A stretch of 26,126 nucleotides of DNA from Clostridia bacterium (GTDB taxonomy: Bacteria; Bacillota_A; Clostridia; Christensenellales; Aristaeellaceae), in NCBI GenBank assembly GCA_017397695.1, contig JAFQIF010000191.1, forward strand, positions 1 to 26,126, written 5' to 3'. The position numbers and the translations under genes are program-made. Position 1 is the first letter of the stretch. Every line of letters begins with the position of its first letter. Under the pieces are notes generated by a model that saw nothing but the letters and a program-made list of their open reading frames with translations, had not been told where the DNA came from and made no database searches. This document shows positions 7,000-15,624 of this stretch, piece after piece.

Positions 7000-9377
7000 T
7001 TGCTTTCCTCCGAATGCTTCGCTGCCTGTGGAGCGGGAGGCTGATGCGCAGGCTTTTGCTCGACAGCCTTCTTTGGCGCGGGTTTCTTCTCTGCAGGCTT
7101 ATGCTGCGCAGGCCTCTGATCGCCATGCTTCTGCGGTGCAGGCTTTTTCTCATTCTGCCTTGGCTGCGCAGGCTTTTGCTGCGTGCTTTCCGCTGGCTTC
7201 TGCTCTGCAGGCTTATTGCCCTGGACCGGCTTGCGTCCGCCGCGGTTATGATGCTTCTTGGGGCGATTGAGATCGACGGACGGATACTCGATGCGTTCAT
7301 GGAATACGCCCTTGAGCACAGTCTCGTATGCCGTGCAGATCTTGCCGATATCTCGGAAGGTGAGCGTACACTCATCCAACTGCCCATCCTCCATCTTACC
7401 GCGCACAAGCTTCTTGATCATCGCCGAGATTTTCTCCTGCGTCGGCTCCGGAATGGAGCGTACCGCAGCTTCGACGGTATCAGAAAGCATCAGAATAGCG
7501 GCTTCTGCAGACTGAGGCTTCGGGCCATCATAGCGGAAATCGTCGATATCAACGTTCTCCTCGCCCATCTGCTTAACGGTCTTGGCATAGAAGTACATCG
7601 CAGCCGTATCGCCATGATGCTGGCGAATCATATCGATGATCTGCTCCGGCAGATGATGCTTACGCGCAAGCTCTACGCCGTCGCGCGTATGCTCGGTCAG
7701 GATAGCCGTAGACACACGCGGATCGGTTTTGTCGTGCGGATTTTCGCCGATCTGATTCTCCTTGAAATACAGCGGACGTACAAGCTTGCCGATATCGTGG
7801 TAATACGCGCCCACACGCGTAAGCACAGCATCCGCGCCGATCGCCTCAGCAGCCGCTTCCGCCAGGTTGGCCACAATCATGGAATGATGATATGTGCCCG
7901 GGGTTTCGATCATAAGTCTGCGCAGCAGCGGCTGATTCGGATTGGAAAGCTCGATGAGCTTGGAGGGCGTTACCAAGTTAAACGCCGCCTCCAGAATCGG
8001 CTGCAGACCCACGCACATGATCGAGGCCGTAATCGCGCCAAGGATGGCATAAAGCGCGTTGAGCACCACATCGCTCATATCGCTGGACATCAGCGCGCCG
8101 ATACAGACCAGCAGAACAAAATCCACGATGCCTACGATCAGGCCGGTAACAAAAACATAGATGCGCGCAGGATTACGGCGCATAAGATAAATGGAGAGCA
8201 TACCGCCGACATTCGCCATGAGCAGAACGCTCAGCACCTGTGAGGTATCCAGTCCAGGACCGGTCACCGTGAGGAAGGTGATGAGCATGGAGATCGCAAA
8301 ATTCAGCACATAGGCCGGACGCGCGCCGAGCAGGTTGACCACCAGCATAGCAGAAAGCATGACCGGCATCGCGCTCATATTGAGATACTGACCAAAGATC
8401 AGACTCAGACCAATCGTCAGCACAGCAGCAATCAACAGGACAAAGGCACTCTTGCCGGCATGGAGCATCTGAGGCGCAAAGAGCAGCATAAACAGATAGG
8501 TTGCTGCAAGAATCAAGGCAAGCATCACTGCTGCACCGATATAGAGCATCAGATCAAAGCTGTCGCCCTGAAGAAGACCCAGCGCTTCCAGCACCGCAAT
8601 CTGCTCAAAACTGACGCGGTCGCCCTTGACGACGATATTCTGATCCTGCTTATAAACCGTCGGCTCCACAGCGTCGTACGCCTTCTGGCGATTCTCTTCG
8701 GTGGCTTGCTGGTCAATGAGCATGTTCGGCTGCAGGCAGGCACGCAGCGTCGGAATCGCGACATTATACCACAGATCAGTTCGCGTGTTATAGGCGACAA
8801 TCTGTTGGATATTATTAATCGCATCGCTGATCTGGCCTTCAGTGATCGTGGACACGAGCGCCGTACGCGTAGCGGACGTAACGCTCTGATAGAGCGTTTC
8901 AAAATCCTGCTCGCTGGTGCTCATCACCGTGCGAAGCTGATAATTGCTCAGCTTGAGCATGGTGAGCATATGCTGCGCCTGGCTGTAATCCTCATCTGTA
9001 AAAGAATGATCTTCGTTCTCCCAGCCGGCACGGATCTGCGTACCCAGCTCGCGCACCGCGCGCAGCTCGGAAAACGCCGCATCCACATTATCCAGCACTG
9101 TGTCGGAAACGGTATCATCCTTGAAATACACCGGAGAAACCGCATTGGCAGCCAGCTCACGGCGGCGCTGTGTGGTGATCTCATCGACGATATCTCTGCT
9201 GGCTGTGATCGTCTGCGGCGCAACGTCGCCCACGCTCAAATCATACTGCTCCGGTGAGATCGCCAGGAAGCAGATGATGAGCAAGCAGCCATAGACCAGC
9301 ATCACAAAGAGCGCCTGACGCACACGCAGGCTCAGATTGTCAATCCACGTCGGGCTTTTCTTCGACGTATCTTCCAT
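6996..9377 (-). CDS. pgpH: 7TM-HD phosphohydrolase (c-di-AMP phosphodiesterase PgpH family, YqfF)
   Basis: The 793-residue membrane protein starts at ATG 9377 (AGGAGG nine bases upstream) and overlaps the end of phoH by 38 bases. Residues about 21-40 form the first membrane helix. Residues 45-270 form an extracytoplasmic 7TMR-HDED domain. About 274-455 is a cluster of membrane helices. The cytoplasmic HD domain carries HHSM near 494, YYHDIGK near 525, and further His/Asp ligands (REH-type EHTRDG, HHGDT). PgpH homologues hydrolyse cyclic di-AMP and so tune potassium and osmotic balance; this is family knowledge. The last 90 residues are an unusual Lys/Pro/Ala/Gln-rich tail with repeated KPA units. 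The phoH-yqfF-ybeY order is conserved in Firmicutes. The family call is firm. Confidence 0.93.
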   Translation of the reverse strand: MEDTSKKSPTWIDNLSLRVRQALFVMLVYGCLLIICFLAISPEQYDLSVGDVAPQTITASRDIVDEITTQRRRELAANAVSPVYFKDDTVSDTVLDNVDAAFSELRAVRELGTQIRAGWENEDHSFTDEDYSQAQHMLTMLKLSNYQLRTVMSTSEQDFETLYQSVTSATRTALVSTITEGQISDAINNIQQIVAYNTRTDLWYNVAIPTLRACLQPNMLIDQQATEENRQKAYDAVEPTVYKQDQNIVVKGDRVSFEQIAVLEALGLLQGDSFDLMLYIGAAVMLALILAATYLFMLLFAPQMLHAGKSAFVLLIAAVLTIGLSLIFGQYLNMSAMPVMLSAMLVVNLLGARPAYVLNFAISMLITFLTVTGPGLDTSQVLSVLLMANVGGMLSIYLMRRNPARIYVFVTGLIVGIVDFVLLVCIGALMSSDMSDVVLNALYAILGAITASIMCVGLQPILEAAFNLVTPSKLIELSNPNQPLLRRLMIETPGTYHHSMIVANLAEAAAEAIGADAVLTRVGAYYHDIGKLVRPLYFKENQIGENPHDKTDPRVSTAILTEHTRDGVELARKHHLPEQIIDMIRQHHGDTAAMYFYAKTVKQMGEENVDIDDFRYDGPKPQSAEAAILMLSDTVEAAVRSIPEPTQEKISAMIKKLVRGKMEDGQLDECTLTFRDIGKICTAYETVLKGVFHERIEYPSVDLNRPKKHHNRGGRKPVQGNKPAEQKPAESTQQKPAQPRQNEKKPAPQKHGDQRPAQHKPAEKKPAPKKAVEQKPAHQPPAPQAAKHSEESK

Positions 9378-10350
9378 GGTTCATTTCCTCCTTTGCGCGG
9401 ATTGCATGCGCATCATATGCGCGCACAATCGCCTGCACCAGTTCATGGCGCACAACATCCTGATGCGTAAGACGCTGAACGGCAATATCCGGTACGCCAT
9501 CCAGCACTTCCACAGCCTCAATCAGGCCGCTCTTTTTTCCTCTGGGCAAGTCGATCTGAGACGGATCGCCCGTGACAACGATCTTGGAGCGGAAGCCCAT
9601 GCGCGTGAGAAACATCTTCATCTGTTCCTGCGTCGTGTTCTGCGCTTCATCTAGGATGATAAACGCGTCGGACAACGTTCGGCCGCGCATATAGGCCAGC
9701 GGTGCCACTTCAATCACGCCGCGCTCCTGCATGCGCTGGCAGGTTTCCGCGCCAAGCATTTCAAACATCGCGTCATAAAGCGGACGCAGATATGGATCAA
9801 CCTTCTGGTTAAGATCACCGGGCAGGAAGCCCAGCTTTTCGCCCGCTTCCACGGCAGGGCGCGTAAGCACGATGCGCTCGACCTCTTTGCTCTTGAGCGC
9901 GGATACCGCCATGGCCATCGCCAGATAGGTCTTGCCCGTACCCGCCGGGCCGATACCGAGCGTAAGCGTATTTTTCTTGATCGCTTTCACATAATCACGC
10001 TGACCGAGCGTCTTGCAGCGAATCGGACGGCCGCGGAACGTGGTGGCAACGACCTCCTTGAAGAGCGTATCCAGCTGATCCAGCTCGTCCTTGCGTGACA
10101 GTCCCACCGCATACTGCACCAGAGAAGTATCCACACGCTCGCCGCGGGCGCACAGTGCGCCCAGACTGCCAAGAACACGCTCCGCCAGATCGACGTCTTC
10201 CTCTTCTTCGCCTTCAACAACGATCTCACCGCTGCGCAGCGCAATATGCACGCCAAGCAGATGCTCAAGCAGGCGGACGTTTTCATCCCCCGCGCCAAAC
10301 AGATTCTGAATTGCCCCGCTCAGCGGGGCCTCTCTCATTTCCTGAGTCAA
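9340..10350 (-). CDS. phoH: PhoH-like ATPase
   Basis: The 336-residue protein has Walker A GPAGTGKT, the RPAVEAGEKLGFLPGD block typical of PhoH, and Walker B IILDEAQN followed by TRMGF and VTGDPSQIDLP. The start is taken as TTG 10350, since AGGAGG lies nine bases before it; an ATG at 10338 (MREAPL) is possible but lacks a well-spaced site. The PhoH family (YlaK/YbeZ relatives) are RNA-linked ATPases. The conserved pairing with YbeY suggests a role in RNA processing or ribosome maturation. A strong GC hairpin (10313-10329) falls in codons 8-13. The gene sits 26 bases after yqfD and overlaps pgpH. Confidence 0.95.
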   Translation of the reverse strand: MTQEMREAPLSGAIQNLFGAGDENVRLLEHLLGVHIALRSGEIVVEGEEEEDVDLAERVLGSLGALCARGERVDTSLVQYAVGLSRKDELDQLDTLFKEVVATTFRGRPIRCKTLGQRDYVKAIKKNTLTLGIGPAGTGKTYLAMAMAVSALKSKEVERIVLTRPAVEAGEKLGFLPGDLNQKVDPYLRPLYDAMFEMLGAETCQRMQERGVIEVAPLAYMRGRTLSDAFIILDEAQNTTQEQMKMFLTRMGFRSKIVVTGDPSQIDLPRGKKSGLIEAVEVLDGVPDIAVQRLTHQDVVRHELVQAIVRAYDAHAIRAKEEMNHGRYVEEKPDVD

Positions 10351-10376
10351 AGGCGCATGCCTCCTGTAATCTACCC

Positions 10377-11507
10377 TTATTGAACCCGACCTGCAATGGG
10401 CGCCTCATACTCCAGCACCACACTCGCATATACGAACTCATTATCTATCATACTATAATTTACCCATTTGTCAAGAATCAACGCACCGACCGGACATTGT
10501 TCTTTTGCAATTCTTTCCGCTGCGCCCTGCGCCATGGACGCTGCATCGCCGCGGTCGCGTTGCTCCACAAAGACCTCAGTTTCCGCGAAGGTATCCACCT
10601 CACGCCACAGGGGCAGATACAGCGATGATACGCGCTGGATCGTCCTATCCGCCGCCTGTGAAGCGAACGGCACAGCCTCGCGTATTACCTTCGAATGCCA
10701 CGGCGTTCGCACCGTTATACGCGTTCGCTGCCTGCCCGTCTCCACCACACGCGTCTGCTTCAGGCTCGCCCGGGCTTCTCCGCCAGCGAATACGCGTGCC
10801 GTAACCTGCCCTTCTGCCTTCACAGATCGCAAGCCTCCCTTCTGCGTGCGCTCTACGCCGCTGATAAGCACCTGGCCTCTGTGGACGGCCTGTCCCGGCA
10901 CCACCTGAGGCGTACCGCTGGAGACCCATATGCGCTTGACAATGCCAGCCTGCAGCGCCACGATATCCTCGCCGTCGCCAGCGATGGCAAGCTGTTCCCC
11001 TTCCACGGCAGGCCTGCAGTCACAAATCAGCGTACTACCTGCATAGCGCAGACCGGAGAAAGCGAGACCGGGCATGGCAAATGCGAGCTCCGCTTCCAAG
11101 GCATCCAGAGAGACAGACGCTTTCAACCGTCCAGGGCGCACGCCTTTTTGTTTCAGGAAACTGCTCACCTGCGCGGTATTCTGCTGCGCATGCTCAATGC
11201 GCACGCAAAGAATCATCTGCGATGTGATCCCCACCATCAGGATGCCCAGAAACAGGGCGGGCATAAGCATGAATCTGCGCCGAAGAAAACGCACAAGCCG
11301 AATCGCAGAACTCAGACGTACCGTCTCGCACGCCCAACCATACCGGTCACAAAGCGCCTCAAGCGTCTTCCAGTCGCCTGCGCGCACCTGCATGCGCATA
11401 ACCCGCGGCGCGTAGCGCTGTACGCGCAAAAGAACAACGCCCGCCTCTGACGCGGCGGTAAGCAGCTTTTCCAGATTGACGCCCTCAATCTTCACCGTCA
11501 CCAGCAA
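10377..11507 (-). CDS. yqfD: sporulation protein YqfD
   Basis: The 376-residue protein shows the YqfD architecture: a small N-terminal domain (residues 1-90), one or two membrane helices around 95-118 (FMLMPALFLGILMVGITSQM), and an extracytoplasmic region related to SpoIV-type stage IV sporulation proteins (GVRPGRLKASVS, QAGIVKRIWVSSGTPQVVPGQAV, VFAGGEAR). The start appears to be TTG 11507, with GGGAGG ten bases upstream; it lies 5 bases after the yqfC stop, so the two are coupled. In Bacillus and Clostridium, yqfC-yqfD are mother-cell sporulation genes needed for efficient spore formation. The molecular role is not settled. Family assignment is secure from the layout and neighbours. Confidence 0.9.
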   Translation of the reverse strand: MLVTVKIEGVNLEKLLTAASEAGVVLLRVQRYAPRVMRMQVRAGDWKTLEALCDRYGWACETVRLSSAIRLVRFLRRRFMLMPALFLGILMVGITSQMILCVRIEHAQQNTAQVSSFLKQKGVRPGRLKASVSLDALEAELAFAMPGLAFSGLRYAGSTLICDCRPAVEGEQLAIAGDGEDIVALQAGIVKRIWVSSGTPQVVPGQAVHRGQVLISGVERTQKGGLRSVKAEGQVTARVFAGGEARASLKQTRVVETGRQRTRITVRTPWHSKVIREAVPFASQAADRTIQRVSSLYLPLWREVDTFAETEVFVEQRDRGDAASMAQGAAERIAKEQCPVGALILDKWVNYSMIDNEFVYASVVLEYEAPIAGRVQ

Positions 11508-11512
11508 GCTGC

Positions 11513-11803
11513 TTATCCCTCCCGTTCGGGCCTTGCATACGAGGCCGTATCGATTTGTTTACCGGAAATGAGTGCTGCGTCCAAGGACAGCTCCCTGAGC
11601 GCCAGCGCACAGCCCGATACGCACAATATGCCCTCGCTCGTTCGAAGGCGAATTCTGTTTGCGCCAAGCTCTACCACGCCATGCTGTCCTTCTACCAGTA
11701 CGCATCCGCGTCCCATCATTGTAATCCGCGCGCCTGACGACAGCGCATCCTCCGGAAGACCGCTCAAAAGCGCCAGATGCCTGGCTCTTACCCTCCTGTG
11801 CAC
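11513..11803 (-). CDS. yqfC: sporulation protein YqfC
   Basis: The 96-residue product starts at GTG 11803 (GGGAGG ten bases upstream), which gives the normal family length; the frame is open upstream to 11890, but that part overlaps a terminator and is probably untranslated. The core (LSGLPEDAL, ARITMMGRGCVLVEGQ, RIRLRTSEGIL) follows the YqfC pattern of a short leucine-rich segment, a beta-rich fold and a closing GKQI. It is the first gene of the yqfC-yqfD-phoH-pgpH-ybeY/cdd-era unit. The only space for a promoter is the 45 bases upstream; a CATACG-type element there could suit a sporulation sigma factor, but no matching -35 is evident. Confidence 0.85.
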   Translation of the reverse strand: MHRRVRARHLALLSGLPEDALSSGARITMMGRGCVLVEGQHGVVELGANRIRLRTSEGILCVSGCALALRELSLDAALISGKQIDTASYARPEREG

Positions 11804-11848
11804 GCATGCATCCCCTCCCACGCAGGAAAACGTATGCAGCGCCGCATC

Positions 11849-11884
11849 AAAAAAACACCCGAAACCGTCCAATGGTTTCGGGTG
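11849..11884 (-). terminator. intrinsic terminator separating the receiver-like gene from yqfC
   Basis: On the minus strand a perfect 11-bp stem (CACCCGAAACC / GGTTTCGGGTG, 7-base loop) is followed by a run of seven T. It lies 15 bases after the stop of the receiver-like gene and just upstream of yqfC. Confidence 0.9.
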
Positions 11885-11899
11885 AATCAAATGATGATA

Positions 11900-12703
11900 T
11901 CAGTGTGCGGTGCGAAGCGCATTCTCCCGCGCAAGCGCATACAGGCTGGGATAACCAACGATGCGCTTAATATCAAGCGTCAGCTCGAAGTAGGATTCAA
12001 GGCTGGCCTGACACCGCTTGAGATGCAGCGACATATGATCGCACAGCGCCTGCTCTGTCATCTCCTCGCGAGGCACGCCAATCAGGCGCATATGATGCGG
12101 ATTGATGATCAGCAGGACGTAATACACACGCTCGTCGCCGTTTTCAAAGATATTCTTGAGCGCATTCTCCAGACGCTCGCGGCCATAGCGCCAAACCTCT
12201 GCCAGAAAATAATCGCCCTGAGGCAGACGGAAGGAAGACATAACCACGGGCCTGTTTGCATCCAGCACGTTCATCTTCAGCGAACGCATACGCTCGTCGA
12301 TACGTCCGGCATCCGGCGCAGCGCCGCGAAGCAGATTGCAGAAGAACTCCCCCTGCATCGCGCGGGTCACGTCGTCCACCTGCTTGAGCTGGCGAGCAGC
12401 GTCTCGGGAAGAAAGCGTCCGCCTGGCGCTGCTGATTTCGCGGCGGAGGCGCGCCTCGTCGCGCGCGGTCTCCATACCCAGCATCTCCGGCCTGCGGGCC
12501 AGATAGGCAAAGAACCGCTTGCCCTCGCTGATGGAGAGCAGCGAAGAAACCGCGTCAAACCTTCTGCGGCTGAGCTGCTCTATGCCGGATTGTGCATTGG
12601 CGGCCACAACCGGTCGCTCGAACCCCAAATTTTCCCACTCGGAAAAGCGCTCGTACAGCGTACGGATCTCTTCCTTGTCGGAAACCAGAAGCAATTTATA
12701 CAT
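11900..12703 (-). CDS. protein with degenerate response-regulator receiver domain
   Basis: The 267-residue protein starts at ATG 12703 (AGGAGG four bases upstream). Its first 100 residues read like a YesN-type receiver (MYKLLLVSDKEEIRTLYERF, WENLGFE, ANAQSGIEQL), but the acidic pair is reduced to SDKEE. The segment that should carry the phospho-acceptor Asp reads FDAVSSLLSI, so phosphorylation is unlikely. The remaining 170 residues (FRLPQGDYFLAEVWRYGRERLENALKNIF, YYVLLIINPHH) resemble the middle part of YesN/AraC-type regulators, but no helix-turn-helix DNA-binding domain follows. It may be a signalling partner or a remnant of a larger regulator. It has its own sigma-A-type promoter and terminator. 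Specific function is unknown. Confidence 0.6.
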   Translation of the reverse strand: MYKLLLVSDKEEIRTLYERFSEWENLGFERPVVAANAQSGIEQLSRRRFDAVSSLLSISEGKRFFAYLARRPEMLGMETARDEARLRREISSARRTLSSRDAARQLKQVDDVTRAMQGEFFCNLLRGAAPDAGRIDERMRSLKMNVLDANRPVVMSSFRLPQGDYFLAEVWRYGRERLENALKNIFENGDERVYYVLLIINPHHMRLIGVPREEMTEQALCDHMSLHLKRCQASLESYFELTLDIKRIVGYPSLYALARENALRTAH

Positions 12704-12767
12704 GACGCCTCCTGCGCAGACATGCGCATCCAATCAAACATCCAAAGCACATAAAGGGATAAATAAT

Positions 12768-12796
12768 ATTATAGGACAGTTTTGTGCAGGATACAA
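12768..12796 (-). promoter_or_regulatory. sigma-A-type promoter for the receiver-like gene
   Basis: On the minus strand TTGTAT (12791-12796) and a perfect TATAAT (12768-12773) are separated by 17 bases. It lies about 65 bases upstream of the ATG at 12703. Confidence 0.75.
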
Positions 12797-12818
12797 GCAA
12801 AGAAGACGCCTTTCGGCA

Positions 12819-12859
12819 AAAAAATGTAAATCCCTCCAAGAAAAGCTTGTCTTCCTTGG
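12819..12859 (-). terminator. possible weak terminator after the CotH-like gene
   Basis: On the minus strand CCAAGGAAG and CTTTTCTTGG can form a stem of about 9 bp with G-U pairs, and a run of seven T follows only after about 13 further bases. The wide gap makes this uncertain, but it is the only candidate between the CotH-like gene and the next promoter. Confidence 0.3.
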
Positions 12860-12909
12860 ATGTTTCTGTTAAAACATATCTTTTCCTGTCGAATGATGCA
12901 GACTCTGCA

Positions 12910-14556
12910 TCACCACGCCGTATCCAGGTATGCCATGCGCGCACGAATCCAGCGGCGCAGATACTCAATATTCTGCGGATAATCTGCACCCGTTTTCACG
13001 GCACGCGTATCATGATTGAATATGCGCCAACGCAGGAAGTTCATTTCCGCCGATGCGGCAAGCTCCCCGGCATACTGGTCTAGTGTGCAGATTCCCTCCT
13101 CCTGCCCGTCGCCGATGAGCGCCTCAAGCATTGGCCGAAGCTCTCCTTCGTAAACGAGGCGAACCTCCGCTCTGAAATCCTGCTGGCGATACAGCGCAGG
13201 CCACCATGAGTAATCATACCCCTGACGCGCAATGCTCAGCCCGTCCGGCTCGGCGGACTCCATATGCCCTTCACGCGCGTAATTGCCCCACGCGCTGTCG
13301 TAATCCCAGACGGGACCGGCATAAAGCAGCGGATTAACTGCATCGACATCCTTGTAAAAATACTGGCTGCTCTTGTTTCCGTCGTAATTCTTGCAAATCT
13401 CTTCGATCATGTATTTGCGCACCAGTGAATCAAAGTCAGCGATTTCGGTATAATGTCTGCCCGTTTCACCATCGACGCCGTCAGCAGCAAAAATCGCGCG
13501 CTCAAAGCTGCCCAGCAGCTCATACGCATAGCGACCCTGGGCCATGCTCATCTCCTCCGGCTCTTTGACGACAACGCTTTGTCCCTTCTCTGTACACAGT
13601 CCGCTGGTTTCATCCGCATACCGCTCTCGATACTCCAGCTCAAACAGATAGCCGCCCGTCACATCCTCCGGCTCCCTGGGCCAGAGCTTTCCCTTAAAGC
13701 GGCCGGATTCGTACTCCGCCTTTCCATAGCTTTCCGGCTTTCCACCGCGCTCAAGGAACGCCTCATTGGCAAATTCGATGGCATCCTCCCCATCCGTGAT
13801 ATCCACGCTGCCGGAGGAAATCGTCACCTTGTCGCACAGCAGATAGTTCCCTCGATACTCGCCATTGATATACAGATCCACGCTCACGCATTCCGGCGTA
13901 TATGTCAGGCCCAGCGCACGCGCAAGATCGAATGTGATCCTGTTTCTGAGCAGAGAGTTTTCATGCTGGTTGGCCAAAAGGACATAGCTCTTGCCTTCGT
14001 TCATGCCCAGAAAAGAGGCTTTCTTTTCCAGTTTGATCTGATAGGGTTTCTTTTCGTAGATGAACGTTGCATTTCCATGCCCCTTGATATACTCAAGCGG
14101 CGCATCGCAGACAACCTCACCCTGCGCGGTCACGATCTGCAGGTGCCCTGCTTCGCGATTGCCCTTTCGCTTATGGATGCGTGTCAGGCTGCCCGATTCA
14201 GTCGTGATGTGCACGGCGGGAAGATTAGCACTCTCCAATACGCTCACGCGGCTGGAATCCTTGCTGATGGTCAGCCTGGCACCCGAAGCAATCTGATCTG
14301 TAACAATTCCGCTTTCCAGCCTGATATCGCCGAGGCTCACGCTGCGCGTACCGCTGTACGTGATTTCAAGCGCCTGACCGTGCATATAGGCCGGAAGAAA
14401 CAGATATTTCTTATTGCTGCTTCTCTCCCACATATTGACGCTTGAGCCGACGCCGTCCGCGCGCCGGACGCTGATCTGGACCGCCAAAGCACAGGAGGCT
14501 GCACACATCAGCGCAAGCAGCACAAAAACTCCGGCATATCGTTTTGCTCTGTTCAT
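12910..14556 (-). CDS. secreted CotH-kinase-like protein
   Basis: The 548-residue protein starts at ATG 14556 (GAGGAA upstream) and has a signal peptide with probable cleavage after CALA (residues 1-25). An N-terminal beta-rich region precedes a CotH-kinase domain at about residues 150-500. The CotH marks are IKGHGNATF, the lysine block KKPYQIKLEKKA, LLRNRITFDLARALG, the Asn/Tyr-rich VDLYINGEYRGNYLL, and the metal-binding GPVWDYDSAWGN. CotH of Bacillus is an atypical protein kinase of spore-coat proteins. Here the signal peptide points to an extracytoplasmic enzyme, as in many CotH-domain proteins of Clostridia that are not spore-specific. The substrate is unknown. It is divergent from the AEC permease gene. 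Confidence 0.88.
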   Translation of the reverse strand: MNRAKRYAGVFVLLALMCAASCALAVQISVRRADGVGSSVNMWERSSNKKYLFLPAYMHGQALEITYSGTRSVSLGDIRLESGIVTDQIASGARLTISKDSSRVSVLESANLPAVHITTESGSLTRIHKRKGNREAGHLQIVTAQGEVVCDAPLEYIKGHGNATFIYEKKPYQIKLEKKASFLGMNEGKSYVLLANQHENSLLRNRITFDLARALGLTYTPECVSVDLYINGEYRGNYLLCDKVTISSGSVDITDGEDAIEFANEAFLERGGKPESYGKAEYESGRFKGKLWPREPEDVTGGYLFELEYRERYADETSGLCTEKGQSVVVKEPEEMSMAQGRYAYELLGSFERAIFAADGVDGETGRHYTEIADFDSLVRKYMIEEICKNYDGNKSSQYFYKDVDAVNPLLYAGPVWDYDSAWGNYAREGHMESAEPDGLSIARQGYDYSWWPALYRQQDFRAEVRLVYEGELRPMLEALIGDGQEEGICTLDQYAGELAASAEMNFLRWRIFNHDTRAVKTGADYPQNIEYLRRWIRARMAYLDTAW

Positions 14557-14589
14557 TCCAATTCCTCATCCAGTATATTTCGCCGCCGC

Positions 14590-14618
14590 TTGACATCGAT
14601 TTTGTGCGGCGATACAAT
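14590..14618 (+). promoter_or_regulatory. sigma-A-type promoter for the AEC permease
   Basis: TTGACA (14590-14595) and TACAAT (14613-14618) are separated by 17 bases, one mismatch from consensus. Its position shows that the permease starts at ATG 14656 and not at the earlier in-frame TTG. Confidence 0.88.
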
Positions 14619-14655
14619 AAGAACATATTGCTCTGTCATTGCGAGGTTGTGCCCA

Positions 14656-15573
14656 ATGAATACGTCTCCGTTTGAAACCATGGCAGCGCTGCAGCTGCAG
14701 CTGTTTCTCTTCGTCGCTGCAGGATTCATCCTCACCCGCGTCGGTACCATCACCCCTGCAGGACGAAAATCCCTTTCCGACCTGCTGATCAATTTCATCC
14801 TGCCGTGCAACATCATCTGTTCGTTTCAGATTGACATGAGCGCGCAGATTCTGACGTCCTGCGCGCTGATGCTGGCGCTGGCCGGCGCAGCACAGCTGCT
14901 CTATCTGCTGGTAAGCCGGATCATCTATCGCGGCGCACCGCAGGGCCGTCTGGCCTGCCTGCGATACGCAACCGTCTGCTCCAATGCAGGATTTCTGGGC
15001 CTTCCGATTATCGGCGGCGTATTCGGCGCGATGGGCACGCTGCTGACCTCTGTCGCGCTGATTCCTCAGCGCGTGGTGATGTGGTCCGCCGGATTATCGC
15101 TGTTCACGCACACGGATGGCAAAAGCGTGCTGAAAAAGCTGGCGACGCATCCGTGCATCATTGCCGTATTGATCGGCTTTGCGCTGCTGCTGTCCGGCAA
15201 TCCTGCGCTGCCCGGCTTTGTGCAAAAGGCGCTTTCTGGCGCCAGCGGCTCGACAACCTGTATGTCCATGCTGGTCATCGGCAGCATTCTGGCAGGGGCG
15301 GAGCATATCGACCTGAAGGACGGCATGATGTGGTGGTTCACCCTTGTGCGCCTGATTCTTCTTCCGCTGCTGGTATTCTTTCTGCTCTCACTGCTGCCCA
15401 TCGACCGCACGGTGCGCGGCGTAATGGTGCTCATCTCCGGCATGCCGGCCGGCTCCACAACAGCCATCCTTGCTGCGCGCTACGATGGCGATGCACCCTA
15501 TGCCTCATGCCTGGTGTTTGTATCCACGCTGCTGTCTCTGGCGACGCTGCCGATGCTGTGTCTGTTGTTGTGA
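14656..15573 (+). CDS. AEC-family transporter (auxin efflux carrier type)
   Basis: The 305-residue integral membrane protein has about ten hydrophobic helices in the two five-helix halves typical of the AEC family. Family blocks include LINFILPCNIICSF in helix 2-3, CSNAGFLGLPIIGGVFG (the conserved Asn-Gly-Pro crossover region), and near the C-terminus SGMPAGSTTAILAARYDGD. ATG 14656 is chosen because the promoter covers the open frame before it and GAGG lies upstream. Members in anaerobes move malate, other organic acids or unknown anions; the substrate cannot be predicted. The gene is monocistronic, with its own promoter and terminator. Confidence 0.88.
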   Translation: MNTSPFETMAALQLQLFLFVAAGFILTRVGTITPAGRKSLSDLLINFILPCNIICSFQIDMSAQILTSCALMLALAGAAQLLYLLVSRIIYRGAPQGRLACLRYATVCSNAGFLGLPIIGGVFGAMGTLLTSVALIPQRVVMWSAGLSLFTHTDGKSVLKKLATHPCIIAVLIGFALLLSGNPALPGFVQKALSGASGSTTCMSMLVIGSILAGAEHIDLKDGMMWWFTLVRLILLPLLVFFLLSLLPIDRTVRGVMVLISGMPAGSTTAILAARYDGDAPYASCLVFVSTLLSLATLPMLCLLL

Positions 15574-15587
15574 TTTCAAGTGCGTGC

Positions 15588-15621
15588 AAAAGCTGCTTCT
15601 GCAAAGGAAGCAGCTTTTTTT
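15588..15621. terminator. bidirectional intrinsic terminator
   Basis: AAAAGCTGCTTC and GAAGCAGCTTTT form a 12-bp stem with a 7-base loop and a T-run of eight on the + side. The A-run on the other side lets it also serve the convergent SH3 gene on -. Confidence 0.9.
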
Positions 15622-15624
15622 CAT

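Noticed and set aside
10313..10329. GC hairpin in the first codons of phoH, considered as a regulator
   Set aside because: The bases also encode the protein frame (PLSGA). Without conservation data it cannot be told from codon usage.
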